The notes beneath the pieces were generated by a model. It was not told the origin of the DNA, searched no databases, and worked only from the letters and a program-made list of their open reading frames with translations. From the NCBI RefSeq assembly GCF_015550425.1, contig NZ_JADNAT010000013.1, positions 45,872-109,871 on the forward strand: a DNA stretch of 64,000 nucleotides, in the 5' to 3' direction. Below are positions 41,238 through 51,279 of this stretch, piece after piece; within the stretch, counting starts at the first letter, position 1; each line of letters begins with the position of its first letter. The translations under genes and the position numbers were made by a program. The stretch comes from Clostridium sp. 1001275B_160808_H3. GTDB lineage: Bacteria > Bacillota > Clostridia > Clostridiales > Clostridiaceae.

Positions 41238-41570
41238 ATGCAACAAAATAGATGTTTTTGTGAGAAATGTAATAAGATTCAATATATAGAAGTTAATAGT
41301 TGCAAAGAAAGTAAAGAATTTAATATAGGGAAAATTACTTATGATAAACTATATGGAAAATGCTTAGTTTGTGGAAATGAAGTATATTCTTTGGAATTAT
41401 CTAAAAAGAACAAAATTGAAATTAATAAAAAAATAAAAGAATTAGAAGATGAAGTGACAATATTAAGAATTATAGAAGGTAGCAAAAAAGGTAATCTTAT
41501 ATTAGAAAATGGGGATAGAGAACTTTTAAATGAAATTGAAAGTATTTTATTAAATAAAAATAAAAAATAA
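41238..41570 (+). CDS. zinc ribbon protein of unknown function
   Basis: A 110-residue protein with CEKCNKIQYIEV at residues 8-19 and CLVCGNEVYSLEL about 35 residues later, which together form a zinc ribbon. It is followed by a coiled coil (KKIKELEDEVTILRIIEGSK). The arrangement resembles small nucleic-acid-binding or chaperone-like proteins. No family is recognised. Confidence 0.68.
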   Translation: MQQNRCFCEKCNKIQYIEVNSCKESKEFNIGKITYDKLYGKCLVCGNEVYSLELSKKNKIEINKKIKELEDEVTILRIIEGSKKGNLILENGDRELLNEIESILLNKNKK

Positions 41571-41646
41571 TTTCTTAAGTTATTAAATAAGATTTAGTCT
41601 AATATAATATGGTGTAAAAGTATATAATTGCTTTAGGGGGACACTT

Positions 41647-42579
41647 ATGTTGGACTTATTAATATATTTAGATGAAGCTTTAATCAAAAATTTGAATTCA
41701 GTAGCATTAAGAGGTTATATTGATATAAGAACATATAGAAGGATTAAGGATAGAACATTTGGAGGCAATGTAAAAATAGGAGATAGAGAATCAAATGGCT
41801 CAGATTTTAGAGATCATAGAGATAAAATAGAGGGATATAAAACTAAACATAAAACTTATGAAGACCACTATCAAAATGGAAGAGATAAAAGCTTAGGTTT
41901 TGAAGGAAGAGATTTTGATAGAAATGAGCAAGAAATAAAAAAAATCACTACTATTTTTACTCTGCATAATGAGTTGTTAAATAATATGATTACTAGCAAG
42001 AACGTTAAGCAAGTAGACAGTAATTCTATTGAAAATGGAGATGTAAAAGAAGGAGATTATGTACAAATTAGTGGATGTGTGCAAGAAATTTCACTTCCAT
42101 TTTATATAGATACATTAATTGATAGTATAAATTGCTATGGTGTAGATTTTTTAAACACATTACTAGAAAAGGAAAATTTAAAGACTTTAAATTTTAATAT
42201 AATTTGTAAGCTTTTAGAAAGATTAAGAAAATCCATAACTGCAAGGGGAAGTTATGATTTAGTAATTCAAAATGAAAAAGCATCATTAGTTCTACCAATA
42301 AGTGAAAATAATTTCTTAAGTAATCACTCTCACATATTTGATTTAGTTCATTGTTCTTGCAAAATATTTGGTAAGGTTATGATGATAAAAGAAGATAATA
42401 ATAAATGCATAAGTTTATTAAGAAAATCATCACAAGAAGATTATTATCAAGAAATATTAGATTCTATAGAACCATATTTAGAAGTTTTGAGAAAAAATAA
42501 TATAATTCTTCCTAAAAAACCCGAGTGTAATATAAAGGGAAAAATGATAATGATTTTACCTATAAGTATATGCTTATAA
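41647..42579 (+). CDS. DUF6414-like protein of unknown function
   Basis: The 310-residue protein starts MLDLLIYLDEALIKNLNSV. A charged insertion (residues 40-90) precedes KKITTIFTLHNELLNNMI and GDYVQISGCVQEISLPFYI. The C-terminal half is alpha/beta, with KIFGKVMMIKEDNNKCISLL and an ending MIMILPISICL. The overall form resembles the DUF6414 group, which often occurs near defence or toxin genes. This similarity is from memory of the pattern and is not certain. Confidence 0.6.
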   Translation: MLDLLIYLDEALIKNLNSVALRGYIDIRTYRRIKDRTFGGNVKIGDRESNGSDFRDHRDKIEGYKTKHKTYEDHYQNGRDKSLGFEGRDFDRNEQEIKKITTIFTLHNELLNNMITSKNVKQVDSNSIENGDVKEGDYVQISGCVQEISLPFYIDTLIDSINCYGVDFLNTLLEKENLKTLNFNIICKLLERLRKSITARGSYDLVIQNEKASLVLPISENNFLSNHSHIFDLVHCSCKIFGKVMMIKEDNNKCISLLRKSSQEDYYQEILDSIEPYLEVLRKNNIILPKKPECNIKGKMIMILPISICL

Positions 42580-42816
42580 ACCCTAATAAGCATATACTTT
42601 AATTTAATATAGAAAATATAAAAGTTTAAATTAAAGCAATGTAATTATATAAAGTATTATATATCAGTTTTAAAGGTAAGTATATTTTATATTGTTCTTT
42701 TTTTAGTAAACTTATATCTGTTCATTTTTTAACTTAATGTAGAAAGAAAAAAAATTATACTGTATAATTAATACTTAATGGGTAACATAAAGAATAAAAA
42801 GGAAAGAGGCATTAAG

Positions 42817-44325
42817 ATGAAAGTAGGATTTGACCATAAAAAATATTTAGAAGAGCAATCTAAATATATATTAGAGCGAGTAAATAATTATGATAAATTA
42901 TATTTAGAATTTGGTGGAAAGCTTATGTTTGACTTACATGCAAAAAGGGTTTTGCCAGGATTTGATGAAAATGCTAAAATAAAGCTTTTACAAAAACTAA
43001 AAGAAAAAGTTGAAGTTGTTATTTGTGTATATGCAGGAGACATAGAAAGAAATAAAATAAGAGGCGATTTTGGTATTACATATGATTTAGAAGTTTTAAG
43101 ATTAATAGATGATTTAAGAGCTTATGAACTTGATGTAAATAGTGTTGTTATAACAAGATATAATGGACAACCAGCAACAACTGTTTTTATAAACAAATTA
43201 GAGCGTAGAGGGATAAAGGTTTATAAGCATGAAGCTACAAAGGGTTATCCAACAGATGTTGATACTATAGTAAGTGATGAAGGCTATGGAAAAAATCCTT
43301 ACATAGAAACCACTAAGCCAATAGTGGTAGTTACTGCTCCAGGACCAGGAAGTGGTAAACTAGCTACATGTTTAAGTCAATTATATCATGAAAATAAGAG
43401 AGGAAATGTTGCAGGATATTCTAAATTTGAAACTTTCCCAGTTTGGAATGTTCCATTAAAACATCCTTTAAATATAGCTTATGAAGCAGCAACTGTAGAT
43501 TTAAAAGATGTAAATATGATAGACTCATTCCATTTTGATGCTTATAACAAGGTAGCTGTAAACTATAATAGAGATATTGAAAGTTTCCCAGTATTAAAAA
43601 GAATTATAGAAAAGATTACTGGTGAAGAGTCAGTTTATAAATCCCCAACAGATATGGGAGTAAATAGAGTTGGATATGGAATAGTAGATGATGAAGTAGT
43701 TAAAGAAGCATCAAGACAAGAAATAATAAGAAGATACTTTAAAACTATTTGTGAATACAAAAAAGGATATGTTGATAAAGAAACATCTGATAGAGCTAAA
43801 TTAATTATGGAAGAGCTAAATTTAAAAGAAACTGATAGAAATGTAGTTGTTCCAGCAAGAGAGTATTTATTAAGACTTAGAAGTTTAGCAGATAAAGGTG
43901 AAGTTTTTTCAGCAGTAGCATTACAGCTTGAGGATGGAACTATTATAACAGGTAAGAGTTCAAAGATTATGGATGCTTCAGCAGCAGTTATATTAAACTC
44001 AATTAAATATCTTGCTAATATATCAGATGATATTCATCTTTTATCACCTGTAATATTAGAGCCAATTAAAAATTTAAAACTTAAGACATTAGGAATAAAT
44101 AATACAGTTTTAAATTGTGAAGAGATATTAATAGCATTAAGCATATGTGCTGCAACTAATCCAACAGCTCAAGTTGCACTAGATAAGCTAAAGGATCTAA
44201 AAGGTTGTCAGGCTCATTCAACAACTATTATAACCACAAATGATGAACAAACTTTTAGAAGACTTGGAATAGATATAACTTGTGATCCAGAGTATCAAAG
44301 TGAAAGTTTATACTATAATAATTAG
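42817..44325 (+). CDS. DUF1846 domain protein
   Basis: Starting at ATG 42817 (behind AAAGAGG) the protein is 502 residues, the usual DUF1846 length. Blocks such as [58 protein letters not shown] and [18 protein letters not shown] are typical. The family has a P-loop-like GPGSGKL motif and solved structures but no firmly known reaction. It is cytoplasmic and widespread in Firmicutes. Confidence 0.92.
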   Translation: MKVGFDHKKYLEEQSKYILERVNNYDKLYLEFGGKLMFDLHAKRVLPGFDENAKIKLLQKLKEKVEVVICVYAGDIERNKIRGDFGITYDLEVLRLIDDLRAYELDVNSVVITRYNGQPATTVFINKLERRGIKVYKHEATKGYPTDVDTIVSDEGYGKNPYIETTKPIVVVTAPGPGSGKLATCLSQLYHENKRGNVAGYSKFETFPVWNVPLKHPLNIAYEAATVDLKDVNMIDSFHFDAYNKVAVNYNRDIESFPVLKRIIEKITGEESVYKSPTDMGVNRVGYGIVDDEVVKEASRQEIIRRYFKTICEYKKGYVDKETSDRAKLIMEELNLKETDRNVVVPAREYLLRLRSLADKGEVFSAVALQLEDGTIITGKSSKIMDASAAVILNSIKYLANISDDIHLLSPVILEPIKNLKLKTLGINNTVLNCEEILIALSICAATNPTAQVALDKLKDLKGCQAHSTTIITTNDEQTFRRLGIDITCDPEYQSESLYYNN

Positions 44326-44332
44326 AAACTTA

Positions 44333-44368
44333 AAACTATCTTTAGAATATTCTAGAGATAGTTTTTTT
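44333..44368 (+). terminator. intrinsic terminator
   Basis: Stem AAACTATC/GATAGTTT with an inner TAGA/TCTA stem, then seven T. Confidence 0.88.
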
Positions 44369-44454
44369 ATAAATTAATAAAATTCCTATGCAAACTATAA
44401 TTTTAAATCAATATTTAGGAAATACTATTCTTAATAGAATAGGAGGTTTTTTCA

Positions 44455-46119
44455 ATGAATGATGATTTATCTGTTAAAATTATTCCTTTAGGTGGAGTAG
44501 GTGAAATAGGAAAAAATATTACAGCGATAGAAGTTGGAAATGAAATAATAGTAGTAGATTGTGGAGTGGCTTTTCCGGACGAAGAAATGTATGGAGTAGA
44601 TTTAATAATTCCAGACATAACATATTTAATACAAAACAAAGACAAGGTAAAAGGCTTTTTTATTACTCATGGGCACGAAGATCATATTGGATCAATTCCA
44701 TATATATTAAAACAATTAAATGTACCTATATATGGAACAAAATTAGCATTAGCAATTATTAAAAATAAACTAATAGAACATGATTTAATAGAAACTAGCA
44801 ATTTAATTAGTGTAGACCCTGGTTCAAAAGTTGATTTAGAAAATATAAGTATCGAGTTTATACAAAGTACTCATAGTATAGCTGAATCTTGTTGTTTAGC
44901 TATAAGTACTCCTCTTGGGGTTATATTTCATACTGGTGATTTTAAAATAGACTTAACACCTATAGATGATAAAGTTATAGATATAGATAGAATTTCAAGT
45001 ATAGGAAAAAAGGGAGTTATTTTATTAATGGCTGATAGTACCAATGTTGAGAGATCTGGGCATACAATGTCAGAAAAATCAATTGGTAATACTTTTAACA
45101 GAATTTTTAGAGGGGCAAGGGGGAGGATAATTGTAGCAACCTTTGCATCCAATATACATAGAATGCAACAAATAATTAATGCTTCTATAGAAAATAATAG
45201 AAGAGTAGCATTTTCAGGAAGAAGTATGGAAAGTATATCAAAAGTAGCTTTTGAGCTTGGATATCTTCATATACCAGAAGGAATGTTAATTGAAATAGAT
45301 GATATAAATAATTATTCTAACGAAAGAATAACTATAATTACAACAGGTAGTCAGGGTGAACCAATGGCAGCACTTGCAAGAATAGCATTTGGAACTCATA
45401 GGAAAATAAGAATTGAAAGGGATGACTTGTTTATAATTTCGGCATCACCAATACCAGGTAATGATAAATTAATTTCAAAAGTCATAAATCAATTATTTAA
45501 AAAAGGTGCAGATGTTATTTATGAAGATTTAGAAGAAGTTCACGTATCAGGTCATGCATACAGAGAAGAGTTAAAACTGATGCATAGATTAATAAAACCA
45601 AAATACTTTATGCCAGTTCATGGTGAATACAGACATTTAAAGCATCATAAAGATTTAGCAATAAGTCTAGGGATGGATTCTAAAGATGTATTTGTAGTAG
45701 AACGTGGAGAAGTATTAGAAATAAGTAATGAAGGTGCCAGAATATCTGGAAAAGTAACTACAGGTACTGTTTTAGTTGATGGATTAGGAGTTGGCGATGT
45801 AGGATCATTAGTATTAAGAGACAGAAAGCATTTAGCACAAGATGGATTAGTTAATATGGTGGTTACTATAGAAAAAGAAAGTTATAGCATTATAGCAGGT
45901 CCAGATATAATAACAAGAGGTTTTGTATACGTAAAAGAGTCAGAAGAATTAATTAAAGAATTAAAGAAGATTGCAGCTGATGAATTGCAAAATTGTTTAG
46001 ATGACAAAATTTTAGAATGGTATTTAATGAAAACAAATGTAAAGAAAGCTTTAGAGAGATATATTTATGATAAAACAAAAAGAAGACCAACAATTATACC
46101 AATAATTATGGAAATTTAA
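44455..46119 (+). CDS. rnj: ribonuclease J
   Basis: A 554-residue metallo-beta-lactamase/beta-CASP ribonuclease. The zinc motif FITHGHEDHIGSIP is near residue 75, other ligands lie in IFHTGDFKID and HVSGHAYREELKLM, and the C-terminal block contains FMPVHGEYRHLKHHKDLA. RNase J has 5'-3' exonuclease and endonuclease activity and turns over mRNA in Firmicutes. Length is typical. It follows a clear terminator and has its own AGGAGG site. Confidence 0.96.
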   Translation: MNDDLSVKIIPLGGVGEIGKNITAIEVGNEIIVVDCGVAFPDEEMYGVDLIIPDITYLIQNKDKVKGFFITHGHEDHIGSIPYILKQLNVPIYGTKLALAIIKNKLIEHDLIETSNLISVDPGSKVDLENISIEFIQSTHSIAESCCLAISTPLGVIFHTGDFKIDLTPIDDKVIDIDRISSIGKKGVILLMADSTNVERSGHTMSEKSIGNTFNRIFRGARGRIIVATFASNIHRMQQIINASIENNRRVAFSGRSMESISKVAFELGYLHIPEGMLIEIDDINNYSNERITIITTGSQGEPMAALARIAFGTHRKIRIERDDLFIISASPIPGNDKLISKVINQLFKKGADVIYEDLEEVHVSGHAYREELKLMHRLIKPKYFMPVHGEYRHLKHHKDLAISLGMDSKDVFVVERGEVLEISNEGARISGKVTTGTVLVDGLGVGDVGSLVLRDRKHLAQDGLVNMVVTIEKESYSIIAGPDIITRGFVYVKESEELIKELKKIAADELQNCLDDKILEWYLMKTNVKKALERYIYDKTKRRPTIIPIIMEI

Positions 46120-46166
46120 AAAAATTAATATATAATAGATAGTAAAAAGTAAATAGGAGGGGTTTT

Positions 46167-46895
46167 ATGAAAAACGTAGCAGCATTTTTTGATATTGATG
46201 GGACTATATATAGAGAAGGTTTAATTACAGAAGTATTTAAAAAAATAATAAAATATGAACTAGTAAGTGAAAATAAATGGTATAAAGACGTAAGACCTTC
46301 ATATATAAAATGGGATAAAAGGCAAGGTGATTATGACACTTATCTTTTAAAGATGGTAGATGTTTATGTTGAAGCAATAAAAGGTATAGATAAATATCAC
46401 ATAGATTATATAGCTAAAAAGGTTATAGAGCAAAAAGGAGATAGAGTATATACCTTTAGTAGAGAAAGAATAAAATGGCATAAGGAACAAGGGCATATAG
46501 TTATTGCAATATCAGGATCTCCAAGTGAATTAGTAAGAGAAATGTCCAAGAAATATAACATGGATGATTATAGAGGAACAATCTATAAATTAGATGATGA
46601 TAATAAATATAGTGGTGAAGTAATTCCTATGTGGGATCATGAAAGCAAATTAAATGCTATTAATGAATTACAAGCAAAATATAATATTGATTTAAGCAAA
46701 AGTTATGCATATGGAGATACATCTGGAGACATAACTATGTTCAACTCTGTAGGAATACCATATGCAATAAATCCTACAAAAGAACTTTTAGATAAAGTTA
46801 TGGAAGATAAAGAAATAAGAGAAAAGATAAAGGTAATTGTGGAGCGTAAGGATGTAACTTATAACTTAGATATAAATTGCATAAATATTTTATAA
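46167..46895 (+). CDS. HAD-IB family phosphatase
   Basis: The 242-residue enzyme shows the HAD motifs: FFDIDGTIYREG (motif I), IAISGSPSELVREM (motif II), and YAYGDTSGDITMFNSVG (motif IV), with a Lys in ESKLNAINEL. It belongs to the HAD-IB (SerB/phosphoserine phosphatase-like) group. The substrate cannot be deduced. It lies 47 bases after rnj with its own AGGAGGGG ribosome site. Confidence 0.9.
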   Translation: MKNVAAFFDIDGTIYREGLITEVFKKIIKYELVSENKWYKDVRPSYIKWDKRQGDYDTYLLKMVDVYVEAIKGIDKYHIDYIAKKVIEQKGDRVYTFSRERIKWHKEQGHIVIAISGSPSELVREMSKKYNMDDYRGTIYKLDDDNKYSGEVIPMWDHESKLNAINELQAKYNIDLSKSYAYGDTSGDITMFNSVGIPYAINPTKELLDKVMEDKEIREKIKVIVERKDVTYNLDINCINIL

Positions 46896-46999
46896 AAGTT
46901 AATATAATGAGGTTAATAATATAATAGACAATAAACTCCTTAGGTTATATAATAATTAATGAATTACGAAGGAAAAGTTATTTATTTAAGGAGAATGGT

Positions 47000-47512
47000 A
47001 TGTTAACTATTAATAATAAGATGTTAGAAGAAAAAATAAAACAGCTTAGAAAAGCTATTGAAATAGTGGGAGGAAAAGAACTTTTAGAAACTATAAAAAG
47101 TGATAATGAATTAGCACTTCTTATATTACAAAGTTCTTTCCAAAATGAATATGCATATATAGAAGTACTAGAAAAAAAATATTCGATTTCAGACTTACTT
47201 AAAATAAAGTTAGAATATGAAAAAAATTATATAAAAACTAAAAAGAAATACGTTCAAAAAATAGTTTATAAGATAAAGGAATATAACACTTATTTAGATT
47301 CTTTAATTAGAAAATATAGAAAAGATGGTGGAATTGAAGAATTTAGAAGTATTAAAAATGAAATTGAAGTTAGATACTCTATAGATATAGATAGCTTTAT
47401 ATTATCTAGCATAATTGCAATGAATGTTGATATAAATAATGATTATTATGGAGAGTATTTAAATTCTAAAAAGGAAGATTTTATAAATACTATAATAACT
47501 ACAATAGTTTAA
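47000..47512 (+). CDS. hypothetical protein
   Basis: A 170-residue, mostly helical, Lys/Glu-rich cytoplasmic protein (starting MLTINNKMLEEKIKQLRKAI) with a coiled-coil-like centre. It has a TAAGGAGAA ribosome site and a plausible short promoter region before it. I recognise no family. Confidence 0.65.
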   Translation: MLTINNKMLEEKIKQLRKAIEIVGGKELLETIKSDNELALLILQSSFQNEYAYIEVLEKKYSISDLLKIKLEYEKNYIKTKKKYVQKIVYKIKEYNTYLDSLIRKYRKDGGIEEFRSIKNEIEVRYSIDIDSFILSSIIAMNVDINNDYYGEYLNSKKEDFINTIITTIV

Positions 47513-47581
47513 TTTCTATAATAAAATTTACTCTTAAGGGGAAACTATAAATGTAAAGTACAACCTTAGGAGGTGTTAAAC

Positions 47582-47734
47582 ATGAGCAAACTAATGAGAA
47601 AAGTTAAGAGAAATCTTAAAGGAGCTAAGAAAAAAGGCAATTTATTATTAGAAATGGCTGATGACTTTATGGATATAGTTCATAATGCAAAATTATATAA
47701 AAAAATTAATAAAGCAAAAAGAAAAATGAAATAA
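47582..47734 (+). CDS. small basic protein (50 aa)
   Basis: ATG 47582 follows TTAGGAGG. The product starts MSKLMRKVKRNLKGAKKKG and ends in a Lys/Arg-rich tail, around an LLLEMADDFMDIV helix. It is followed at once by a perfect terminator. Possibly RNA- or membrane-associated, judged only by charge. Confidence 0.62.
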   Translation: MSKLMRKVKRNLKGAKKKGNLLLEMADDFMDIVHNAKLYKKINKAKRKMK

Positions 47735-47740
47735 ACAAAA

Positions 47741-47779
47741 AAGTAATATCTAATGTAACATTAGATATTACTTTTTTTA
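47741..47779 (+). terminator. strong intrinsic terminator
   Basis: Perfect 14-pair stem AGTAATATCTAATG/CATTAGATATTACT followed by TTTTTTT. Confidence 0.9.
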
Positions 47780-48048
47780 TAGTAATTTACTATTACTTTT
47801 AAATTACTATAAATACTTTAAAACATTAATTTAACCACTAAATAATTATATAAGTTAATGATAATATTGTTTGACAATTGGATTAGTTATGATGTATTTA
47901 ACTTTTAATTCTTAATCCTTAATCCTTAATCAATAATGTAATCCAAATTAATTAATAATATATTTTAGGAAATATAAAACCTTTATAGCAACCATATACA
48001 CTGAAATGTATATTATATAATGATTATATTTAGTTAGGTGGGAGACTG
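47780..48048. other. AT-rich intergenic gap before the amidohydrolase
   Basis: No gene is seen in this stretch. It has a short direct repeat unit CTTAATC (three near 47909-47930) and a possible -10 (TATAAT near 48016). Nothing else is recognisable. Confidence 0.4.
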
Positions 48049-49233
48049 ATGGAAGAAGAAATTAAGAATATTGTTGATGAAATAAAAGATGATTTAATTA
48101 ATATCAGAAGAAGGCTTCATTCTAATCCAGAGCTATCATTAAAGGAATATGAAACTAGTGAATTTATATATAAAAAGCTAAAGGAATTTGGAATTAAAGA
48201 AGTTAGTAATGATATATATAAAACTGCTGTATTAGCAATTATAAGAGGAAAAAAGCCAGGGAAAACTATCTTATTAAGAGCTGATATGGATGCATTACCA
48301 ATAGACGAGTTAAATAATTGTAGTTATAAATCAATAAACAAAGGAGTAATGCATGCATGTGGACATGATGGTCATGTTACTTGGATGCTTGGAACGGCAT
48401 ATGTTTTAAATAAGCTAAAAGATAAAATTAGCGGTAATATAAAGATATTATTTCAACCAGCAGAAGAAGATTATGGTGGAGCTGATGAGTTGTTAAAAAG
48501 TAATGATATACTAATATCAGACCCTAAAGTAGATTATGCAATAGCAGGACATGTTTGGCCAGAAATTAATTCTGGAGAATATGGGATTGTAAATGGAAGA
48601 GCAATGGCAGCTGCAAATAAGTTTATCATCGAGATAAGTGGAAGAGGTGGACATGGTGCCGAACCTCATAAGACTATAGATCCTATAGCTATAGCAAATC
48701 AGGTTTATATGTCTTCACAACAAATAATAAGTAGAAGGACATCTCCATTTAGTAATGCTGTATTAACAATAGGGAAATTTATAGGAAATGGATCTTATAA
48801 TGTTATTTCTAGCAAAGTGATAATTGAAGGAACAATAAGAGCAGAAAGTTATGATAAAGTTGTTGAAATAACTAACTTGCTAGAAAGCATAACAAAAGGC
48901 ATAACAGAAAGCCAAGGAGCCCAATATACAATAACATGTTCAAAACCTATAAAAGCAGTTATAAATGATGAAAATTTAGTAGTAAAAGCTAAAAATATAC
49001 TAAGTAAAACAAGTCATAAAGTATCTATTTTAAAGGATGGTTCTATGACAGGAGAAGATTTTTGCTATTTTAGCACAAGAGTACCTTCTTTATTCATATA
49101 TGTTGGAACAAAAAATATAGATAAAGAGATAATATACCCACTGCATAGTCCAAGATTTAATTTTGATGAAGATATTTTAGAAAGTGCAGTAAATCTTTTT
49201 GCATTTTTAGCTATTAACTTAATTTTAGAATAG
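48049..49233 (+). CDS. M20 family metallo-amidohydrolase
   Basis: The 394-residue enzyme carries the M20D pattern: RRRLHSNPELSLKEYETS, LRADMDALPIDE, MHACGHDGHVTWMLG, FQPAEEDYGGADELL and GSMTGEDFCYFS. These supply the metal ligands and the catalytic Glu. Family members hydrolyse N-acyl amino acids or hippurate-like amides. The precise substrate is unclear. It stands alone with a GGTGGGAG ribosome site. Confidence 0.93.
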   Translation: MEEEIKNIVDEIKDDLINIRRRLHSNPELSLKEYETSEFIYKKLKEFGIKEVSNDIYKTAVLAIIRGKKPGKTILLRADMDALPIDELNNCSYKSINKGVMHACGHDGHVTWMLGTAYVLNKLKDKISGNIKILFQPAEEDYGGADELLKSNDILISDPKVDYAIAGHVWPEINSGEYGIVNGRAMAAANKFIIEISGRGGHGAEPHKTIDPIAIANQVYMSSQQIISRRTSPFSNAVLTIGKFIGNGSYNVISSKVIIEGTIRAESYDKVVEITNLLESITKGITESQGAQYTITCSKPIKAVINDENLVVKAKNILSKTSHKVSILKDGSMTGEDFCYFSTRVPSLFIYVGTKNIDKEIIYPLHSPRFNFDEDILESAVNLFAFLAINLILE

Positions 49234-49386
49234 ATAACGCTATGTAAAAATAATTTTTTATTTAATTACTGACAGAAAGGTGTATATAAATTATTAAATA
49301 TAAGGGAAATAATAAATTATTTTATACAGAAAATTGTAAGAATTGTATAATATATATGCATTAATAAAAGGGAGAAGAGGAGTTGT

Positions 49387-49602
49387 ATGAAGAAATTTAA
49401 TAAATATATAAATTTTGGTTTATTATTTAATGGTGTTTTCTTATTAGGAAATTATACTGATTTATTACCTGAGTTTATAAAAGGATTATCTGTGGGATTA
49501 GGATTAACATTAATATTTGTTGGGGTGTATTCTGAAAATCATGATATATCTAAATTAAGAAATTTTAAAAAAGGAATATTTAATCAGATGCTATCAAAAT
49601 AA
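49387..49602 (+). CDS. small membrane protein (71 aa)
   Basis: A 71-residue protein with two hydrophobic stretches (YINFGLLFNGVFLLGNY and GLSVGLGLTLIFVGVYS) and a basic C-terminus. The ribosome site is GGGAGAAGAGGAG. No family is recognised. Confidence 0.68.
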   Translation: MKKFNKYINFGLLFNGVFLLGNYTDLLPEFIKGLSVGLGLTLIFVGVYSENHDISKLRNFKKGIFNQMLSK

Positions 49603-49620
49603 TTTTATTAATATGGTATA

Positions 49621-49669
49621 TAAAAAAGATATGGAATAAGTACTTATACTATCTACTTATTCCATATCT
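49621..49669 (-). terminator. terminator of the threonine ammonia-lyase gene
   Basis: A perfect 16-pair hairpin (arms 49627-49642 and 49654-49669). The A-run on its left becomes a T-run on the minus strand, so it ends the leftward transcript. It may also block the rightward 49387 transcript. Confidence 0.85.
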
Positions 49670-49767
49670 ATAATATTAATTTGATATTTTCCTTTTTCAA
49701 ATATGTTATAAAGTCATTATTTAATAAAATAGAATTTGTTTTGGAAATTAAATTTTTATTAAATATA

Positions 49768-50967
49768 TTAATACATTTGATTTATTTTGAAGCCTTTGCT
49801 TATGAAAGTATCTTTAATTAAACTTATATGTTCAATACCATTAGTTTCGATGGTAACTTCTAATAAAACATTTTTCAACCTATTAGAGGCTTTAAATTGA
49901 TTATGTTCGAGTTGAACAATATTTGCATTTAATTCTGAAAGCATTCTAGAGATTTCTTGAATTTGTCCAGGGATATCTGGAAGTTCAAGAGTGAAACAAA
50001 ATAATCTCCCTCTCTCAACTAAACCATCATTTATTAAAGAGGAAATAGTTATCATATCTATGTTACCACCGCTGATTATGCACGCTATCTTTTTATCTGT
50101 ATAACTTAATTTTTTTAATGCAGCAAGTGACGCAGCACCAGAAGCTTCAGCAAGTAATTTATGTTTTTCACATAATATTAAAAATGCTTCAGCTATTTCT
50201 TGATCAGAAACCGTAATAATATCATCAACATATTCTTTTATTATCCTATATGTTAAATCACCAGGGGATTTAACAGCAATACCATCAGCAATAGTATTAA
50301 CAGTATCTAAGGATATTAAATCGCCATTTTTAAAGCTTTGTTCCATGGCATTTGCACCTTCAGCTTGTACACCTATGACTTTTATAAAAGGATTAATTTC
50401 TTTTGCAGCTAAAGAAATACCACTGATTAATCCACCACCACCAATCGGGCATAAGATTATATCAATATCATTTATTTCTTCTAGTATTTCTAAAGCAATT
50501 GTTCCTTGACCATAAATCACATTAATATCATTAAAAGGATGTATGAATATTGAATTATTATTTTCTTCAATACTTTTAGCATGAAAAAATGCATCATCAT
50601 AGCAGTTACCATGGAGAACTACATTACCGCCAAAGTCTTTAGTAGATTGTATTTTTATATAAGGAGTAGTTTTCGGCATAACTATTGTAGATTTAACTCC
50701 AAGGAGGCTTGCTGCATATGCAACACCTTGAGCATGATTACCTGCAGAAGAGCAAACAACACCTTTGCTTTTCTCTTCTTCACTTAAAGAACGAATCTTA
50801 TTAAGTGCGCCTCTTATTTTATAAGCTCCTGTAAGTTGTAAATTCTCACATTTTATATATACAGAACAGTTTGACATCTTTGAAAAAATAGGACTATACA
50901 AAATTGGAGTTTTGTTAATAACATCTTTAATTTTTTCTCTGGTTTTCTCAATTTCACTTAAATGCAT
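49768..50967 (-). CDS. ilvA: threonine ammonia-lyase (threonine dehydratase)
   Basis: The 399-residue PLP enzyme turns threonine into 2-oxobutanoate and ammonia. The PLP lysine is in NLQLTGAYKIRGALNKI (near residue 49), the phosphate-binding loop is ILCPIGGGGLISGI, and an SGGNIDM block ends the catalytic domain. A single C-terminal ACT domain (FTLELPDIPGQIQEISRML) suggests allosteric control. The single ACT domain and length fit the short IlvA/TdcB type. It could be named tdcB or ilvA. Confidence 0.93.
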   Translation of the reverse strand: MHLSEIEKTREKIKDVINKTPILYSPIFSKMSNCSVYIKCENLQLTGAYKIRGALNKIRSLSEEEKSKGVVCSSAGNHAQGVAYAASLLGVKSTIVMPKTTPYIKIQSTKDFGGNVVLHGNCYDDAFFHAKSIEENNNSIFIHPFNDINVIYGQGTIALEILEEINDIDIILCPIGGGGLISGISLAAKEINPFIKVIGVQAEGANAMEQSFKNGDLISLDTVNTIADGIAVKSPGDLTYRIIKEYVDDIITVSDQEIAEAFLILCEKHKLLAEASGAASLAALKKLSYTDKKIACIISGGNIDMITISSLINDGLVERGRLFCFTLELPDIPGQIQEISRMLSELNANIVQLEHNQFKASNRLKNVLLEVTIETNGIEHISLIKDTFISKGFKINQMY

Positions 50968-51114
50968 AAACTTCCACCTCTAGTAAATTTTATATAATAA
51001 AAATATTATATCACTGCTATATAAATATATGAAGAATATAAAATTCAGAAAAGTATATTTTTTTAAAAAATTATAAAAAATATAAGTAATAAGTTATAGA
51101 AAGGAGAAGTTATT

Positions 51115-51279
51115 ATGAATGAAAAATATAGTGATTTAATTAATATAGGGAATTTCACTAGAAATGCAGTGAAAAACTTTGAAAAGAATATAGTTAATAA
51201 GACTAATTATTTAGAAAGTGTAGCATCTAATACAGAGTTTAAAAATAATTATAGTATTAAGGAGAAATCAAATGAATAA
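51115..51279 (+). CDS. small hypothetical protein (54 aa)
   Basis: ATG 51115 follows AAAGGAGAAG. The product starts MNEKYSDLINIGNFTRNAV and is polar throughout. Its end overlaps the start of the dehydrogenase gene by 8 bases, so the two are translationally coupled. No family is recognised. Confidence 0.58.
   Translation: MNEKYSDLINIGNFTRNAVKNFEKNIVNKTNYLESVASNTEFKNNYSIKEKSNE

Noticed and set aside
44559-44762. Rightward open frame within the RNase J gene
   Set aside because: Out of frame with the conserved HGHEDHIG motif; no ribosome site.
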